Below are positions 47,145 through 55,681 of a stretch of DNA of 64,000 nucleotides, piece after piece. The translations under genes and the position numbers were made by a program. Source of the DNA: Streptomyces sp. NBC_00654 (GTDB lineage Bacteria > Actinomycetota > Actinomycetes > Streptomycetales > Streptomycetaceae); NCBI RefSeq assembly GCF_026341775.1, contig NZ_JAPEOB010000001.1, forward strand, positions 1,240,001 to 1,304,000, in the 5' to 3' direction. The notes below the pieces were generated by a model. It was not told where the DNA came from, did not search any database, and was given only the letters and a program-made list of their open reading frames with translations. Numbering within the stretch: position 1 is the stretch's first letter; every line of letters begins with the position of its first letter.

Positions 47145-49073
47145 ATGTCCCAGGACAGCCCTGACCGGAACCGGCCCGTGAACCCGGTGCGGGCCGAGGA
47201 CGACGCGGCGTACGACTACGACGTCCTCGTCGTGGGCTCGGGCTTCGGCGGTGCGGTGTCGGCGCTGCGGCTGACCGAGAAGGGGTACCGGGTCGGGGTT
47301 CTGGAGGCGGGCCGCCGCTTCACCCCCGGCACCCTCCCCAAGAACTCCTGGGACCTCAGGAACTACCTCTGGGCTCCGGCGCTCGGCCTCTTCGGCATCC
47401 AGCGCGTGCACCTGCTCGGCAAGGTGGTGGTGCTGGCCGGCGCGGGCGTCGGCGGCGGCTCGCTGAACTACGCCAACACGCTGTACGTACCGCCGGCGCC
47501 GTTCTTCGAGGACCGTCAGTGGGCCGGGATCACCGACTGGCAGGACGAGCTGAAGCCGTACTACGACCAGGCCCAACGGATGCTGGGGGTCCGGCTCAAC
47601 CCGACCATGACCCCCTCCGACATCCACCTCAAGGCCGCCGCACAGGCCATGGGCGTCGGCGACACCTTCCACCTCGCCCCGGTGGGCGTCTTCTTCGGCG
47701 ACGGCGAGGACGCCGACGGCACGGCCAGGGCGAAGCCCGGCGGTACGGTCGCCGACCCGTACTTCGGGGGCGCCGGCCCCGCCCGCAAGGCCTGCACCGA
47801 GTGCGGGGAGTGCATGACCGGCTGCCGCCACGGCGCGAAGAACACGCTCAACGAGAACTATCTCCACCTCGCGGAGAAGGCCGGAGCGGTCATCCACCCG
47901 ATGACGTCCGTCGTCGCGGTCACCGACGACCCCGAGGGCGGCTACCGCGTCACGACCGTCCCGACCGACCGCCGGAAGAAGGCGAAGCCCACCCGGCTGC
48001 GCGCCCGCGAGGTGGTCGTCGCGGCGGGCACGTACGGCACCCAGACCCTGCTGCACACCATGAAGGACCGGGGGCTGCTGCCCCGGCTCTCGGCACGGCT
48101 CGGCGAGCTGACCCGGACCAACTCCGAGGCGCTGGTCGGTTCGCAGACCAGCGACCGCCGCTACCGCAGGAAGCACGGCGCCAAGAGGGCCGACTTCACC
48201 CGGGGCGTCGCCATCACCTCCTCGATCCACCCGGACGCCGACACGCACATCGAGCCCGTCCGCTACGGCAAGGGCTCCAACGCCATGGGTGCCATGTCCA
48301 TCCTCCAGGTGCCCTACGGCGGGCGCCGGGTACTGGGCTGGCTGGGCAATGTGGTCAGGCACCCCACGCTCGCCGCGCGTTCGCTCTCCAACCGCCACTG
48401 GTCCGAACGGACCATCATCGGCCTCGTCATGCAGTCGCTGGACAACTCCCTGACGACGTACCGCAAGCCCGGCGGGCTCGGCAAGGGCCTGCTCACCGCC
48501 CGGCAGGGGCACGGGGCGCCCAACCCGACGCAGATCGCCGAGGCGACCCGCAGTGCCACGCTGCTCGCCGAGGAGATCAACGGCTTCGCCGGCTCCAACG
48601 TGGGCGAGCTGATGGGGACCCCGCTCACCGCGCACTTCCTCGGCGGGTGCCCGATCGGGGCGAGTGCCGAGGACGGGGTCATCGACCCGTACCACCGGCT
48701 GTACGGCCACCCGGGAATCTCCGTCGTCGACGGCTCCGCGGTCTCCGCCAACCTCGGCGTCAACCCCTCCCTGACCATCACGGCGCAGGCGGAGCGGGCC
48801 ATGTCCTTCTGGCCCAACAAGGGGGCGGAGGACCCCCGTCCCGCGCAGGGCGAGGCCTATGAGCGGCTGGCCGCCGTGGAACCGCGGTCACCGGCGGTGC
48901 CGAAGGAGGCGTTCGGGGCGCTGAAGCTGCCGTTCCTGGGCATGCCCACCGTGCCGCCGAAGGGGAACACGGTCCCGCCGAAGGGGAAAACGGTCCCGCC
49001 GAAGGGGAACACGGTCCCGCCGAAGGGCAACGCCGCGGTCCGGGCGGACGGGGACGCCGTGCCCAATCCGTGA
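47145..49073 (+). CDS. GMC-family oxidoreductase (cholesterol-oxidase-like) with Cys cluster
   Basis: 642 residues. FAD-binding motif VLVVGSGFGGAVSALRL (about 27-43), GAGVGGGSLNYAN (near 110), and the C-terminal SLTITAQAERAMSF and GCPIGASAEDGVIDPYHRLYGHPGISVVDGSAVSANLGVNPS segment are typical of GMC oxidoreductases. Between them, KACTECGECMTGCRHGAKN places Cys217, Cys220, Cys223 and Cys227 in a CxxCxxCxxxC array like a [4Fe-4S] site; recalled mycobacterial ChoD proteins share it. No signal peptide. The C terminus has four TVPPKGN repeats. An alcohol or sterol substrate is inferred. Confidence 0.88.
   Translation: MSQDSPDRNRPVNPVRAEDDAAYDYDVLVVGSGFGGAVSALRLTEKGYRVGVLEAGRRFTPGTLPKNSWDLRNYLWAPALGLFGIQRVHLLGKVVVLAGAGVGGGSLNYANTLYVPPAPFFEDRQWAGITDWQDELKPYYDQAQRMLGVRLNPTMTPSDIHLKAAAQAMGVGDTFHLAPVGVFFGDGEDADGTARAKPGGTVADPYFGGAGPARKACTECGECMTGCRHGAKNTLNENYLHLAEKAGAVIHPMTSVVAVTDDPEGGYRVTTVPTDRRKKAKPTRLRAREVVVAAGTYGTQTLLHTMKDRGLLPRLSARLGELTRTNSEALVGSQTSDRRYRRKHGAKRADFTRGVAITSSIHPDADTHIEPVRYGKGSNAMGAMSILQVPYGGRRVLGWLGNVVRHPTLAARSLSNRHWSERTIIGLVMQSLDNSLTTYRKPGGLGKGLLTARQGHGAPNPTQIAEATRSATLLAEEINGFAGSNVGELMGTPLTAHFLGGCPIGASAEDGVIDPYHRLYGHPGISVVDGSAVSANLGVNPSLTITAQAERAMSFWPNKGAEDPRPAQGEAYERLAAVEPRSPAVPKEAFGALKLPFLGMPTVPPKGNTVPPKGKTVPPKGNTVPPKGNAAVRADGDAVPNP
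48948..49031. repeat. Four 21-bp in-frame tandem repeats (TVPPKGN)
   Basis: ACGGTCCCGCCGAAGGGGAA plus one base repeats four times, encoding TVPPKGN/K/N/N in the tail of the GMC protein. The lysine- and proline-rich tail is flexible. Confidence 0.85.
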
Positions 49074-49155
49074 TCTTGCTGAGGGCAACTCTTCGGACGG
49101 CTGCGTGGTCGAACCGGTACTGCCTCACAGCAGTCACACAGCTCTGTCGAGTCCC

Positions 49156-50916
49156 ATGAGGTCCGCGATGACACGCCTTTCCCCGAGAACCGCGCTGCGC
49201 CGTACCGCGGGCGGTCTCGCCGTCGCCGGTCTGCTGGCCGCAGGTTCGCTCTCCGCCGGTGCGCTCGCCGTGGCCGCACCGGTGAAGGCGGCCGACCCCG
49301 TCTTCACGCTGGGCGGCCCCGCGCAGACCGGTCTGTACCCGTACCCGGCGAGCGGTTCGCCGCGGAAGTCCACCGTCGGGATCACCGTCAGCAATCCGGC
49401 CGAGGACGAGGAGACGGGCGGCTACCGGGGCGAGGTCACGTACACCTTCGACCTCTCCGGAGTCGCGGGCGTCGCCGATGTCGGCTTCGACGGCGAGGCG
49501 GGCGCGGAGTGCGAGGTCACCGGAGCCACGGCGGTCTGTCACGACGACCGTGTGTGGGCGGGTCTCAGCCTGCTCACCGACCTCAGGGTCGGAGCGGCCA
49601 AGGGCAGCAAGGAGGGCGACTCGGGCACGATCAGGGTGACCGGGGCGGCCGAGGGCGCGACCTTCACCCCGTTCACCACCAAGGTCACGGTCGGCGGCCC
49701 CGACCTCGTGATGAAGCAGCTCCCGTTCGACCAGGAGCCCGCCCCGGGTGACACGCAGCAGGCCCCGATCACCTTCACCAACGACGGCACCCGGGCCGCC
49801 GACGGGGTCCTGCTCACCCTGATGTACTCGCGCGGACTGGACCTCCCCCAGCGCTACTCCAACTGCGAGTACCTGGAGAACAGCGCCCCGGAGATGGGCG
49901 ACTTCGCCTGGTCCACCGCGCTCTGCTCCATCGACGGAGAGTTCGAGGCGGGTGGGACGTACACGCTGGAGACGCCGCTCACCGTCAAGTCCACCGAGCG
50001 CGCGTACTACGACACCTTCATCTACCGCATCCACGAGGACGGCGCCGACCAGCGCGCCGCCCATCGCGCGGGCGCGCGATTCGACCGGGGGACCGGCCCG
50101 GCCCTCACCCTGAAGAAGGTGCCGTCCGCCCGCGGGCTGGACCTCAACCCCCGGGACAACCAGCAGGAGGCCGACTTCCGTACGAAGAACACGGCCGACT
50201 TCGTGGCGTACGGGGACAAGGCGTCCGGCGCCGAGGGCGACACCGTGAAGGCCGACATCGGCTTCCGCAACAAGGGCCCGGCCTGGATCGGCTACCTCCG
50301 CTCCGGCGAGGACGTCGCCACGGTCGACTTCACCGTGCCCCAGGGCGCGAGTGTCACGGCCAAGCCCGACTCCTGCCGGGGCGTCTCGGCCGGCGGGAAC
50401 CAGCGCGACGAGCAGCTCGGTGCTCCGCGCTACGTCTGTGACACCTCGATGACCGTCCGCGAGGACGCCGAGGTCACCCTGCCCTTCGAGCTGAAGATCC
50501 ACGAGAAGCTGATCGGTGCCTCGGGCAAGGTCACCGTCCGCAACATCTTCCTCTCGGACCCCGCGCTGCCCTTCGACCCGAAGCCGGCCAACAACTCCGC
50601 GCTGCTGGTGCTGAACGGTGAGGACTCCGGTTCCGAGGACTCCGGCGGTACGTCGGAGGGCTCGGAAGGCGCCACGGCGGGCAGCACCGGAGGCTCGGCG
50701 TCCGGCACCTCCGGCGAGGCGCCCGCCTCCGGTACGTCGGGCGGCGGCACCTCGGGCACCTCGGGTTCCACCTCCGGGAGCACCGGCGCGGCCGGCGGCG
50801 GCAGCCTCGCCTCCACCGGCTCTGTCGCGCTCCTGGCATCCGGCGCCGCCGCCGTCGCGCTGGCCGCGGGCGGGGTGCTGTACGCGACGACCCGGCGCCG
50901 CGTCCGGCAGGACTGA
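49156..50916 (+). CDS. Cell-wall-anchored surface protein with LAxTG sorting signal
   Basis: 586 residues. A signal peptide (RRTAGGLAVAGLLAAGSLSAGALAVAA) is followed by beta-rich domains: repeated DPVFTLGG, VTYTFDLSGVAGVADVGFDG, ITFTNDGTRAADGVLL, ADIGFRNKGPAWIGYL and VRNIFLSDP look like immunoglobulin-type or DUF11-type folds. A Ser/Gly/Thr stalk (about 505-545) leads to LASTG at 551-555, a hydrophobic span and RRRVRQD. LAxTG is the sorting motif of class E sortases in Streptomyces. It should be covalently attached to peptidoglycan, displaying the beta domains. The second ATG at 49168 is a possible alternative start. Confidence 0.88.
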   Translation: MRSAMTRLSPRTALRRTAGGLAVAGLLAAGSLSAGALAVAAPVKAADPVFTLGGPAQTGLYPYPASGSPRKSTVGITVSNPAEDEETGGYRGEVTYTFDLSGVAGVADVGFDGEAGAECEVTGATAVCHDDRVWAGLSLLTDLRVGAAKGSKEGDSGTIRVTGAAEGATFTPFTTKVTVGGPDLVMKQLPFDQEPAPGDTQQAPITFTNDGTRAADGVLLTLMYSRGLDLPQRYSNCEYLENSAPEMGDFAWSTALCSIDGEFEAGGTYTLETPLTVKSTERAYYDTFIYRIHEDGADQRAAHRAGARFDRGTGPALTLKKVPSARGLDLNPRDNQQEADFRTKNTADFVAYGDKASGAEGDTVKADIGFRNKGPAWIGYLRSGEDVATVDFTVPQGASVTAKPDSCRGVSAGGNQRDEQLGAPRYVCDTSMTVREDAEVTLPFELKIHEKLIGASGKVTVRNIFLSDPALPFDPKPANNSALLVLNGEDSGSEDSGGTSEGSEGATAGSTGGSASGTSGEAPASGTSGGGTSGTSGSTSGSTGAAGGGSLASTGSVALLASGAAAVALAAGGVLYATTRRRVRQD

Positions 50917-50965
50917 CACCGGCACCGGACGTTCGGCATCCGGCACCCGGCACCCGGCAAGCACA

Positions 50966-51003
50966 GAGGGCCCGGCGGACCAGGAACGGTCCGCGGGGCC
51001 CTC
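50966..51003 (+). terminator. Hairpin terminator after the surface protein
   Basis: GAGGGCCCGGCGGACC / GGTCCGCGGGGCCCTC pair over 16 positions with one mismatch and a 6-base loop, 50 bp after the stop. Confidence 0.85.
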
Positions 51004-51585
51004 GGCTGTCGCCACCGGCGTTCAGGGCAGCGCGCCGGTGCCGTGGCGGCGCCGGGGGGTGCGCCGCTGGAGGAGGGGCTGTGCCGGGTCGGATCCCCTG
51101 CGCGCCGGTGGCGTGGGCCGGCCCGTCGTGCGCCCGCGCGGAGGCCGATGGCGAAGAACCGCGGGCGGGACGGCTGTGGGGCGAGGAGAGCCGGGGGCGA
51201 GAAGTGCTGTGGGGCGAAATGATGCGGGACGGGAGGGGATGGGCGGGGACGGGAACCCCTCGCATCGTGGTCGAAGGACTGCGCGCGGCGCAACCGTTTC
51301 GACCGGATGCGGTCGTCCCCGGGCGTCCCCGGGGCCGACCGCACATGGGGTGACCGGGCTGCTGTCCCCTGCCGACCGGTCACATGCGCCGGGACGCGGT
51401 CCCACGACGTACCTGCAGTACGTCACACGTCCCGACGGAGCCACGCGTGGTTTCCTACCGATGCCGCCCCTGGTTGGCACGGACACCCGGACCAACGAAG
51501 CCACTGTGGCCCCGGTCACGCGCCGTACGGGTGAGACCGGGCCCGAACGCAGATACGGCCGTACAGCCCGGCAGGGGCGCACAGG
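51004..51585. other. 582-bp region without a supported gene
   Basis: This lies between the terminator of the surface protein and the chorismate-mutase stop. The longest open frame (51022-51582, minus) has an Arg/Pro-rich shadow-like composition and no ribosome site. Part of 51180-51260 is a G-run of GGGAGGGG-type sequence. I see nothing else: no tRNA, repeat or promoter with confidence. Confidence 0.6.
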
Positions 51586-51891
51586 TCACACCCGGCCTCG
51601 GCACAGCTCCAGCAGCGTCATCGCGAGCGAGGTGCCGGGCCTGCCCAGCGCGTCCCGGAAGTGGGCGAGCACGTCCATCTCCCGGGAGAGGTTCACCCGG
51701 CGCCCTCCCGAGGTGATCCGGGCCTCCTGGATCACCGCCGAGACGGCCATCCGCTCCTGCACGAGGCCGATGATCCGGTCGTCGAGGACATCGATGCGCG
51801 CACGGGCGTCGCCGATCAGTGACGCGGCCTCGTCGGTGTGCGCGCCGGTCTGCTCGGTGAGGGTCTTCGTGGGGGTGGTGCCGCTGCTCAT
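51586..51891 (-). CDS. Chorismate mutase (AroQ-type)
   Basis: 101 residues, all helical. The active-site arginine and following helices are seen in [39 protein letters not shown], then [14 protein letters not shown] and the C-terminal helix [11 protein letters not shown]. It converts chorismate to prephenate, the branch step to phenylalanine and tyrosine. It has no signal peptide, so it is a cytoplasmic stand-alone form. AGGAG precedes the ATG. A 170-bp leader with a small peptide ORF and pairing hairpins lies upstream. Confidence 0.92.
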   Translation of the reverse strand: MSSGTTPTKTLTEQTGAHTDEAASLIGDARARIDVLDDRIIGLVQERMAVSAVIQEARITSGGRRVNLSREMDVLAHFRDALGRPGTSLAMTLLELCRGRV

Positions 51892-51924
51892 GGGGTGACT
51901 CCTGGTGGGGTGGGGCCCCCGGAG

Positions 51925-51984
51925 CGACAGGCCCGCAACGCAGAGCGCCCCGGGCCTGTCGGCCCGGGGCGCCTGGAACGTTGC
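51925..51984 (-). promoter_or_regulatory. Mutually exclusive hairpins upstream of chorismate mutase (candidate attenuator)
   Basis: In the minus-strand transcript, GCGCCCCGGGCC - GACA - GGCCCGGGGCGC (51972-51945) makes a 12-bp hairpin, strengthened by flanking GCAACG/CGTTGC. Its downstream arm plus loop (CGACAGGCCCG, 51961-51951) can instead pair perfectly with CGGGCCTGTCG (51935-51925), an 11-bp stem just before the gene. A leader-coding segment GGCCCG (52027-52022) can pair with the upstream arm. This is the 1:2 / 2:3 / 3:4 layout of amino-acid attenuators. GC-rich pairings arise by chance in this genome, so the call is provisional. Confidence 0.55.
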
Positions 51985-51995
51985 TTGTCAGTGGC

Positions 51996-52067
51996 TCAAG
52001 CAGCACGACCATGGCAGCCGGCGGGCCGGATGCCATAGGTAAAGACGAAGGTCGTGTGCTGACGCAT
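51996..52067 (-). CDS. Candidate aromatic leader peptide, 23 residues
   Basis: The ORF is [11 protein letters not shown] at its start and ends ...GCHGRAA. Three aromatic codons (Phe7, Phe9, Tyr11) sit in five positions, upstream of the pairing hairpins and chorismate mutase. This would let a ribosome stalled by low charged tRNA-Phe or tRNA-Tyr influence folding. No ribosome site lies before the ATG; CATACT six bases upstream could be a -10 element giving a leaderless transcript. Reality of the peptide depends on conservation. Confidence 0.5.
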   Translation of the reverse strand: MRQHTTFVFTYGIRPAGCHGRAA

Positions 52068-52184
52068 GGGGACAGTATGGCCCCGGCCCCGCCGTCCCAC
52101 CAACGCCGGGCCCGGATCGTGAGACGCGCGCGGCCGGTAGAATCGACAAAACAGACCCCTCATCACCGCCGGAAGGCCGCCCCC

Positions 52185-53780
52185 GTGCCAGCAGCACCCC
52201 CCGCCGCCCCCGACACCACGGCCGACGTGGTCCTCGTTGTCGACTTCGGCGCGCAGTACGCCCAGCTCATCGCCCGCCGTGTCCGTGAGGCCCGGGTCTA
52301 CAGCGAGATCGTCCCGTCCACCATGCCGGTGGCCGAGATGCTGGCCAGGAACCCCCGCGCGATCATCCTGTCCGGCGGCCCGTCCTCGGTGTACGCGCCT
52401 GGCGCGCCCACCCTCGACCGCGCGCTGTTCGAGGCCGGGGTTCCGGTGTTCGGCATGTGCTACGGCTTCCAGCTGATGGCCACCACGCTCGGCGGCACCG
52501 TCGACGACAACGGCGCCCGCGAGTACGGCCGTACCGGGCTCACCGTCTCCAAGACCGGCTCCACGCTCTTCGAGGGCACGCCCGCCGAGCAGTCGGTGTG
52601 GATGTCGCACGGCGACGCCTGCTCCGCCGCCCCCGAGGGCTTCACCGTCACCGCGTCCACCGACGTCGTACCGGTCGCCGCCTTCGAGAACGACGAGAAG
52701 AAGCTCTACGGCGTCCAGTACCACCCGGAGGTCCTGCACTCCACGCACGGCCAGCAGGTCCTGGAGCACTTCCTCTACCGGGGCGCGGGCATCGAGCCCA
52801 ACTGGACGACGACCAATGTGGTCGAGGAGCAGGTCGCGCTCATCCGTGAGCAGGTCGGCACCAAGCGCGCCATCTGCGCCCTGTCCGGCGGGGTGGACTC
52901 CGCGGTCGCCGCGGCCCTCGTGCAGAAGGCCATCGGCTCCCAGCTGACCTGCGTCTACGTCGACCACGGGCTGATGCGCAAGGGCGAGACCGAGCAGGTC
53001 GAGAAGGACTTCGTCGCCGCCACGGGCGTCAAGCTCAAGGTCGTCGACGCCGAGAAGCGCTTCCTCGACGCGCTCGCCGGGGTCTCCGACCCGGAGCAGA
53101 AGCGGAAGATCATCGGCCGCGAGTTCATCCGCGTCTTCGAGCAGGCCCAGGCCGAGCTCATCGCCGAGGCCGGCGCGGCGGGCGAGGACGTCGCCTTCCT
53201 CGTCCAGGGCACCCTCTACCCGGATGTCGTCGAGTCCGGCGGCGGCACCGGCACCGCCAACATCAAGTCCCACCACAATGTGGGCGGCCTCCCCGACGAC
53301 ATCGAGTTCCAGCTCGTCGAGCCGCTGCGCCAGCTGTTCAAGGACGAGGTCCGGATGGTCGGCCAGGAGCTCGGCCTGCCCGAGGAGATCGTCCAGCGCC
53401 AGCCGTTCCCCGGCCCGGGGCTCGGCATCCGCATCGTCGGCGAGGTCACCAAGGACCGGCTCGACCTGCTGCGCGAGGCCGACGCCATCGCCCGCGAGGA
53501 GCTGACCGCGGCCGGCCTGGACCGCGACATCTGGCAGTGCCCGGTGGTCCTCCTGGCCGACGTCCGCTCGGTCGGCGTCCAGGGCGACGGCCGTACCTAC
53601 GGTCACCCCATCGTGCTGCGCCCGGTCTCCTCCGAGGACGCCATGACGGCCGACTGGTCGCGCCTGCCGTACGAGACACTGGCGAAGATCTCCACCCGCA
53701 TCACCAACGAGGTCGCCGACGTCAACCGCGTCGTCCTCGATGTGACGAGCAAGCCGCCGGGCACCATCGAGTGGGAGTAG
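52185..53780 (+). CDS. guaA: GMP synthase (glutamine-hydrolysing)
   Basis: 531 residues. Class I glutamine amidotransferase: [23 protein letters not shown], catalytic Cys in [12 protein letters not shown], His/Glu in YHPEVLHS. The ATP-pyrophosphatase domain has the P-loop [12 protein letters not shown], and the C-terminal dimerisation domain includes [13 protein letters not shown] and [24 protein letters not shown]. It converts XMP to GMP with ATP and glutamine. The GTG follows GGAAGG; TAGAAT at 52138-52143 is a candidate -10. Partner of guaB upstream in the pathway. Confidence 0.97.
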   Translation: MPAAPPAAPDTTADVVLVVDFGAQYAQLIARRVREARVYSEIVPSTMPVAEMLARNPRAIILSGGPSSVYAPGAPTLDRALFEAGVPVFGMCYGFQLMATTLGGTVDDNGAREYGRTGLTVSKTGSTLFEGTPAEQSVWMSHGDACSAAPEGFTVTASTDVVPVAAFENDEKKLYGVQYHPEVLHSTHGQQVLEHFLYRGAGIEPNWTTTNVVEEQVALIREQVGTKRAICALSGGVDSAVAAALVQKAIGSQLTCVYVDHGLMRKGETEQVEKDFVAATGVKLKVVDAEKRFLDALAGVSDPEQKRKIIGREFIRVFEQAQAELIAEAGAAGEDVAFLVQGTLYPDVVESGGGTGTANIKSHHNVGGLPDDIEFQLVEPLRQLFKDEVRMVGQELGLPEEIVQRQPFPGPGLGIRIVGEVTKDRLDLLREADAIAREELTAAGLDRDIWQCPVVLLADVRSVGVQGDGRTYGHPIVLRPVSSEDAMTADWSRLPYETLAKISTRITNEVADVNRVVLDVTSKPPGTIEWE

Positions 53781-53801
53781 TCCCTCCCGCGGGACCCGTA
53801 C

Positions 53802-53837
53802 CGATGCCGCCGCCCGGACGTCCGGGCGGCGGCATCG
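53802..53837 (+). terminator. Hairpin terminator after guaA
   Basis: Perfect 18-bp arms (CGATGCCGCCGCCCGGAC / GTCCGGGCGGCGGCATCG), 21 bp after the guaA stop. A second 10-bp hairpin (CGTATCCGCC / GGCGGATACG) follows at 53839-53868. Confidence 0.9.
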
Positions 53838-53931
53838 TCGTATCCGCCTCCGGACGGCGGCGGATACGCACCCGGCGGGCGCGCGGAAATTCGGTGGCGG
53901 GCCCGCCCGGTCCGTGCGAGGCTGCGCGACC

Positions 53932-54687
53932 ATGTCCGCCGAAGAGATCCGCCCGCTCATCTCCGCCCCGCACAACCACCGTCTGACCTGGAACACCCCG
54001 CTCTCCGAGGAACACGCGGCCCAGCTGATCGCGGCCTGCGCGCCGGAGCCCGGGGCGCGGATCGCCGACTTCGGCGCCGGCTGGGGCGAGCTGCTGATGC
54101 GCCTGGTGGAGTCGGCGCCCGGGTCCACCGGGGACGCCGTCGAGACCGACCCGGACGCCGTGGCGCGCGGGCGCCGGCTGGCCGACGGGCGGGGCCTCGC
54201 GGAGCGCGTGCGGTTCCACGGCGTACCCGCCGCCGAATGGGCCGGGGGAGACTACGACCTCGCCGTCTCCATCGGCTCGTCCCACGCCTGGCCCGGCTCG
54301 ACGGCACAGGCGCTGAAGGCCCTGCGGGCGGCCGTGCGCCCCGGCGGGCGGGTGCTGTTCGGCGACGGGATCTGGCTGCGCGAGCCGACCCCGGCCGCGC
54401 TCGACGGGATCGGGGCCGAGCCGGGCGACTTCGGTTCGCTGCTCGAACTGATCCGGCTGGCGGAGAGCACCGGGCTGCGCCCCCTCCAGGTCACCGTCGC
54501 CGACGAGCGCGAATGGGATGTCTTCGAGTCCAACGGCCCGATCGGGCGGGGCCAGCGCTGGGCACTGGAGAACCCGGGGCACCCCCTGTACGACGAGGTG
54601 ATGGCCGAGGTCGACGCCCGCCGCACCGGCTACTACGGCGGCTACCGCTCGCAGTTCAGCCTCGCCTACCTCGTCCTCAGCGCCTGA
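53932..54687 (+). CDS. SAM-dependent methyltransferase
   Basis: 251 residues. Class I motif I reads ARIADFGAGWGELLMRLVE (near 38-56), with VETDPDAV as motif II and PGGRVLFGDGIWLREPT in the core. The N terminus (NTPLSEEHAAQLI) is in the position of small-molecule methyltransferases of the UbiE/COQ5 type. The substrate is unknown. The ATG at 53932 is chosen over a GTG six codons upstream, but no clear ribosome site distinguishes them. Confidence 0.85.
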   Translation: MSAEEIRPLISAPHNHRLTWNTPLSEEHAAQLIAACAPEPGARIADFGAGWGELLMRLVESAPGSTGDAVETDPDAVARGRRLADGRGLAERVRFHGVPAAEWAGGDYDLAVSIGSSHAWPGSTAQALKALRAAVRPGGRVLFGDGIWLREPTPAALDGIGAEPGDFGSLLELIRLAESTGLRPLQVTVADEREWDVFESNGPIGRGQRWALENPGHPLYDEVMAEVDARRTGYYGGYRSQFSLAYLVLSA

Positions 54688-54773
54688 CTCGGTCCGTGAT
54701 CGCACTGGCCACCTGTGGCAACCGGCGGTAACTTCCGATCCCGTACGCCGCCCGGGAGCCCCGAGGAGCCGCC

Positions 54774-55568
54774 ATGTCCGAGCCCACCGCCCTGCCGTCC
54801 GCCGCACCCGAGCCGATACCCGTCGAGCAGTTGCGGTTCGCGATGCCGCCCGTGCACGCGTCGCCGGGCGAGGAGCGCGCGTACCGCCGGGAGCGGCTGG
54901 CGGGGGCGCTGCGGCTCTTCGGGCAGCAGGGGTACGAGGACGGCGTCTCCGGGCACATCACCGCCCGGGACCCGGAGCTCACGGACTGCTTCTGGGTCAA
55001 TCCGTTCGGGGCGCCCTTCGAGGACATCGCCCCGCAGGACCTGATCCTGGTCAACGGGGACGGGCAGGTCGTGCAGGGCCGGTTCCACGTCAACCAGGCG
55101 GCCTTCGCCGTACACGCGCAGGTGCACCGGGCCCGCCCGGACGTCGTGGCCGTCGCGCACACCCACTCCCCGCACGGGCGGGCCCTGTCCGCGCTGGGCG
55201 AGCTGATCGAGCCGATCACCCAGGAATCCTGTGCCTTCTACGAGGACCACGCCCTGTACGACACGTACACCGGGGTCGTCGTGGACGAGGACGAGGGGCG
55301 CCGCATCGCCGCCGCGCTCGGCCCCCGCAAGGCGGTCGTCCTGCGCAACCACGGGCTGCTGACCGTCGGGGACTCGGTGGACGCGGCGGCCTGGTGGTTC
55401 CTCACGATGGAACGCTCCTGCCAGGTGCAGCTGATGGCGCGGGCCGCCGGGAAGCCCGTCCTGATCCAGCACCGGGACGCGGTCACCACCCGCGAACAGC
55501 TCGGCAGCGACCTGGTGGCGTGGATCAATTACCAGCCACTGTGGCAGCGGATCAGTCGCACATTCTGA
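54774..55568 (+). CDS. Class II aldolase/adducin family protein
   Basis: 264 residues. The fold is marked by GALRLFGQQGYEDGVSGHITARDPE, the metal-binding HTH in VAHTHSPHG (near residue 127) and the third His in LRNHGLLTVGDS, with a catalytic Glu candidate in ITQESCAFYEDHALY. Members include fuculose-phosphate aldolases and sugar-phosphate epimerases, but this subgroup in actinobacteria has no agreed substrate. AGGAG lies 8 bp before the ATG. It follows the methyltransferase by 86 bp. Confidence 0.85.
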   Translation: MSEPTALPSAAPEPIPVEQLRFAMPPVHASPGEERAYRRERLAGALRLFGQQGYEDGVSGHITARDPELTDCFWVNPFGAPFEDIAPQDLILVNGDGQVVQGRFHVNQAAFAVHAQVHRARPDVVAVAHTHSPHGRALSALGELIEPITQESCAFYEDHALYDTYTGVVVDEDEGRRIAAALGPRKAVVLRNHGLLTVGDSVDAAAWWFLTMERSCQVQLMARAAGKPVLIQHRDAVTTREQLGSDLVAWINYQPLWQRISRTF

Positions 55569-55681
55569 CGACACGCGCCCCCGGCCCGCCCCGATGCGGT
55601 CCGCAGCCGTCCCGTACGGCACAATTCGCAGAAATCACAGGTGAGTTGGCTGTACCGGGGCGGGAAAGGGCGGAATTCTCC

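Noticed and set aside
51022..51582. 186-residue minus-strand ORF in the gap after the surface protein
   Set aside because: Arg/Pro-rich composition typical of antisense shadows, no ribosome site and no recognisable domain.
51996..54128. 710-residue minus-strand ORF opposite guaA
   Set aside because: It is a guaA shadow. Only its last 23 codons, beyond guaA, were kept as a possible leader peptide.
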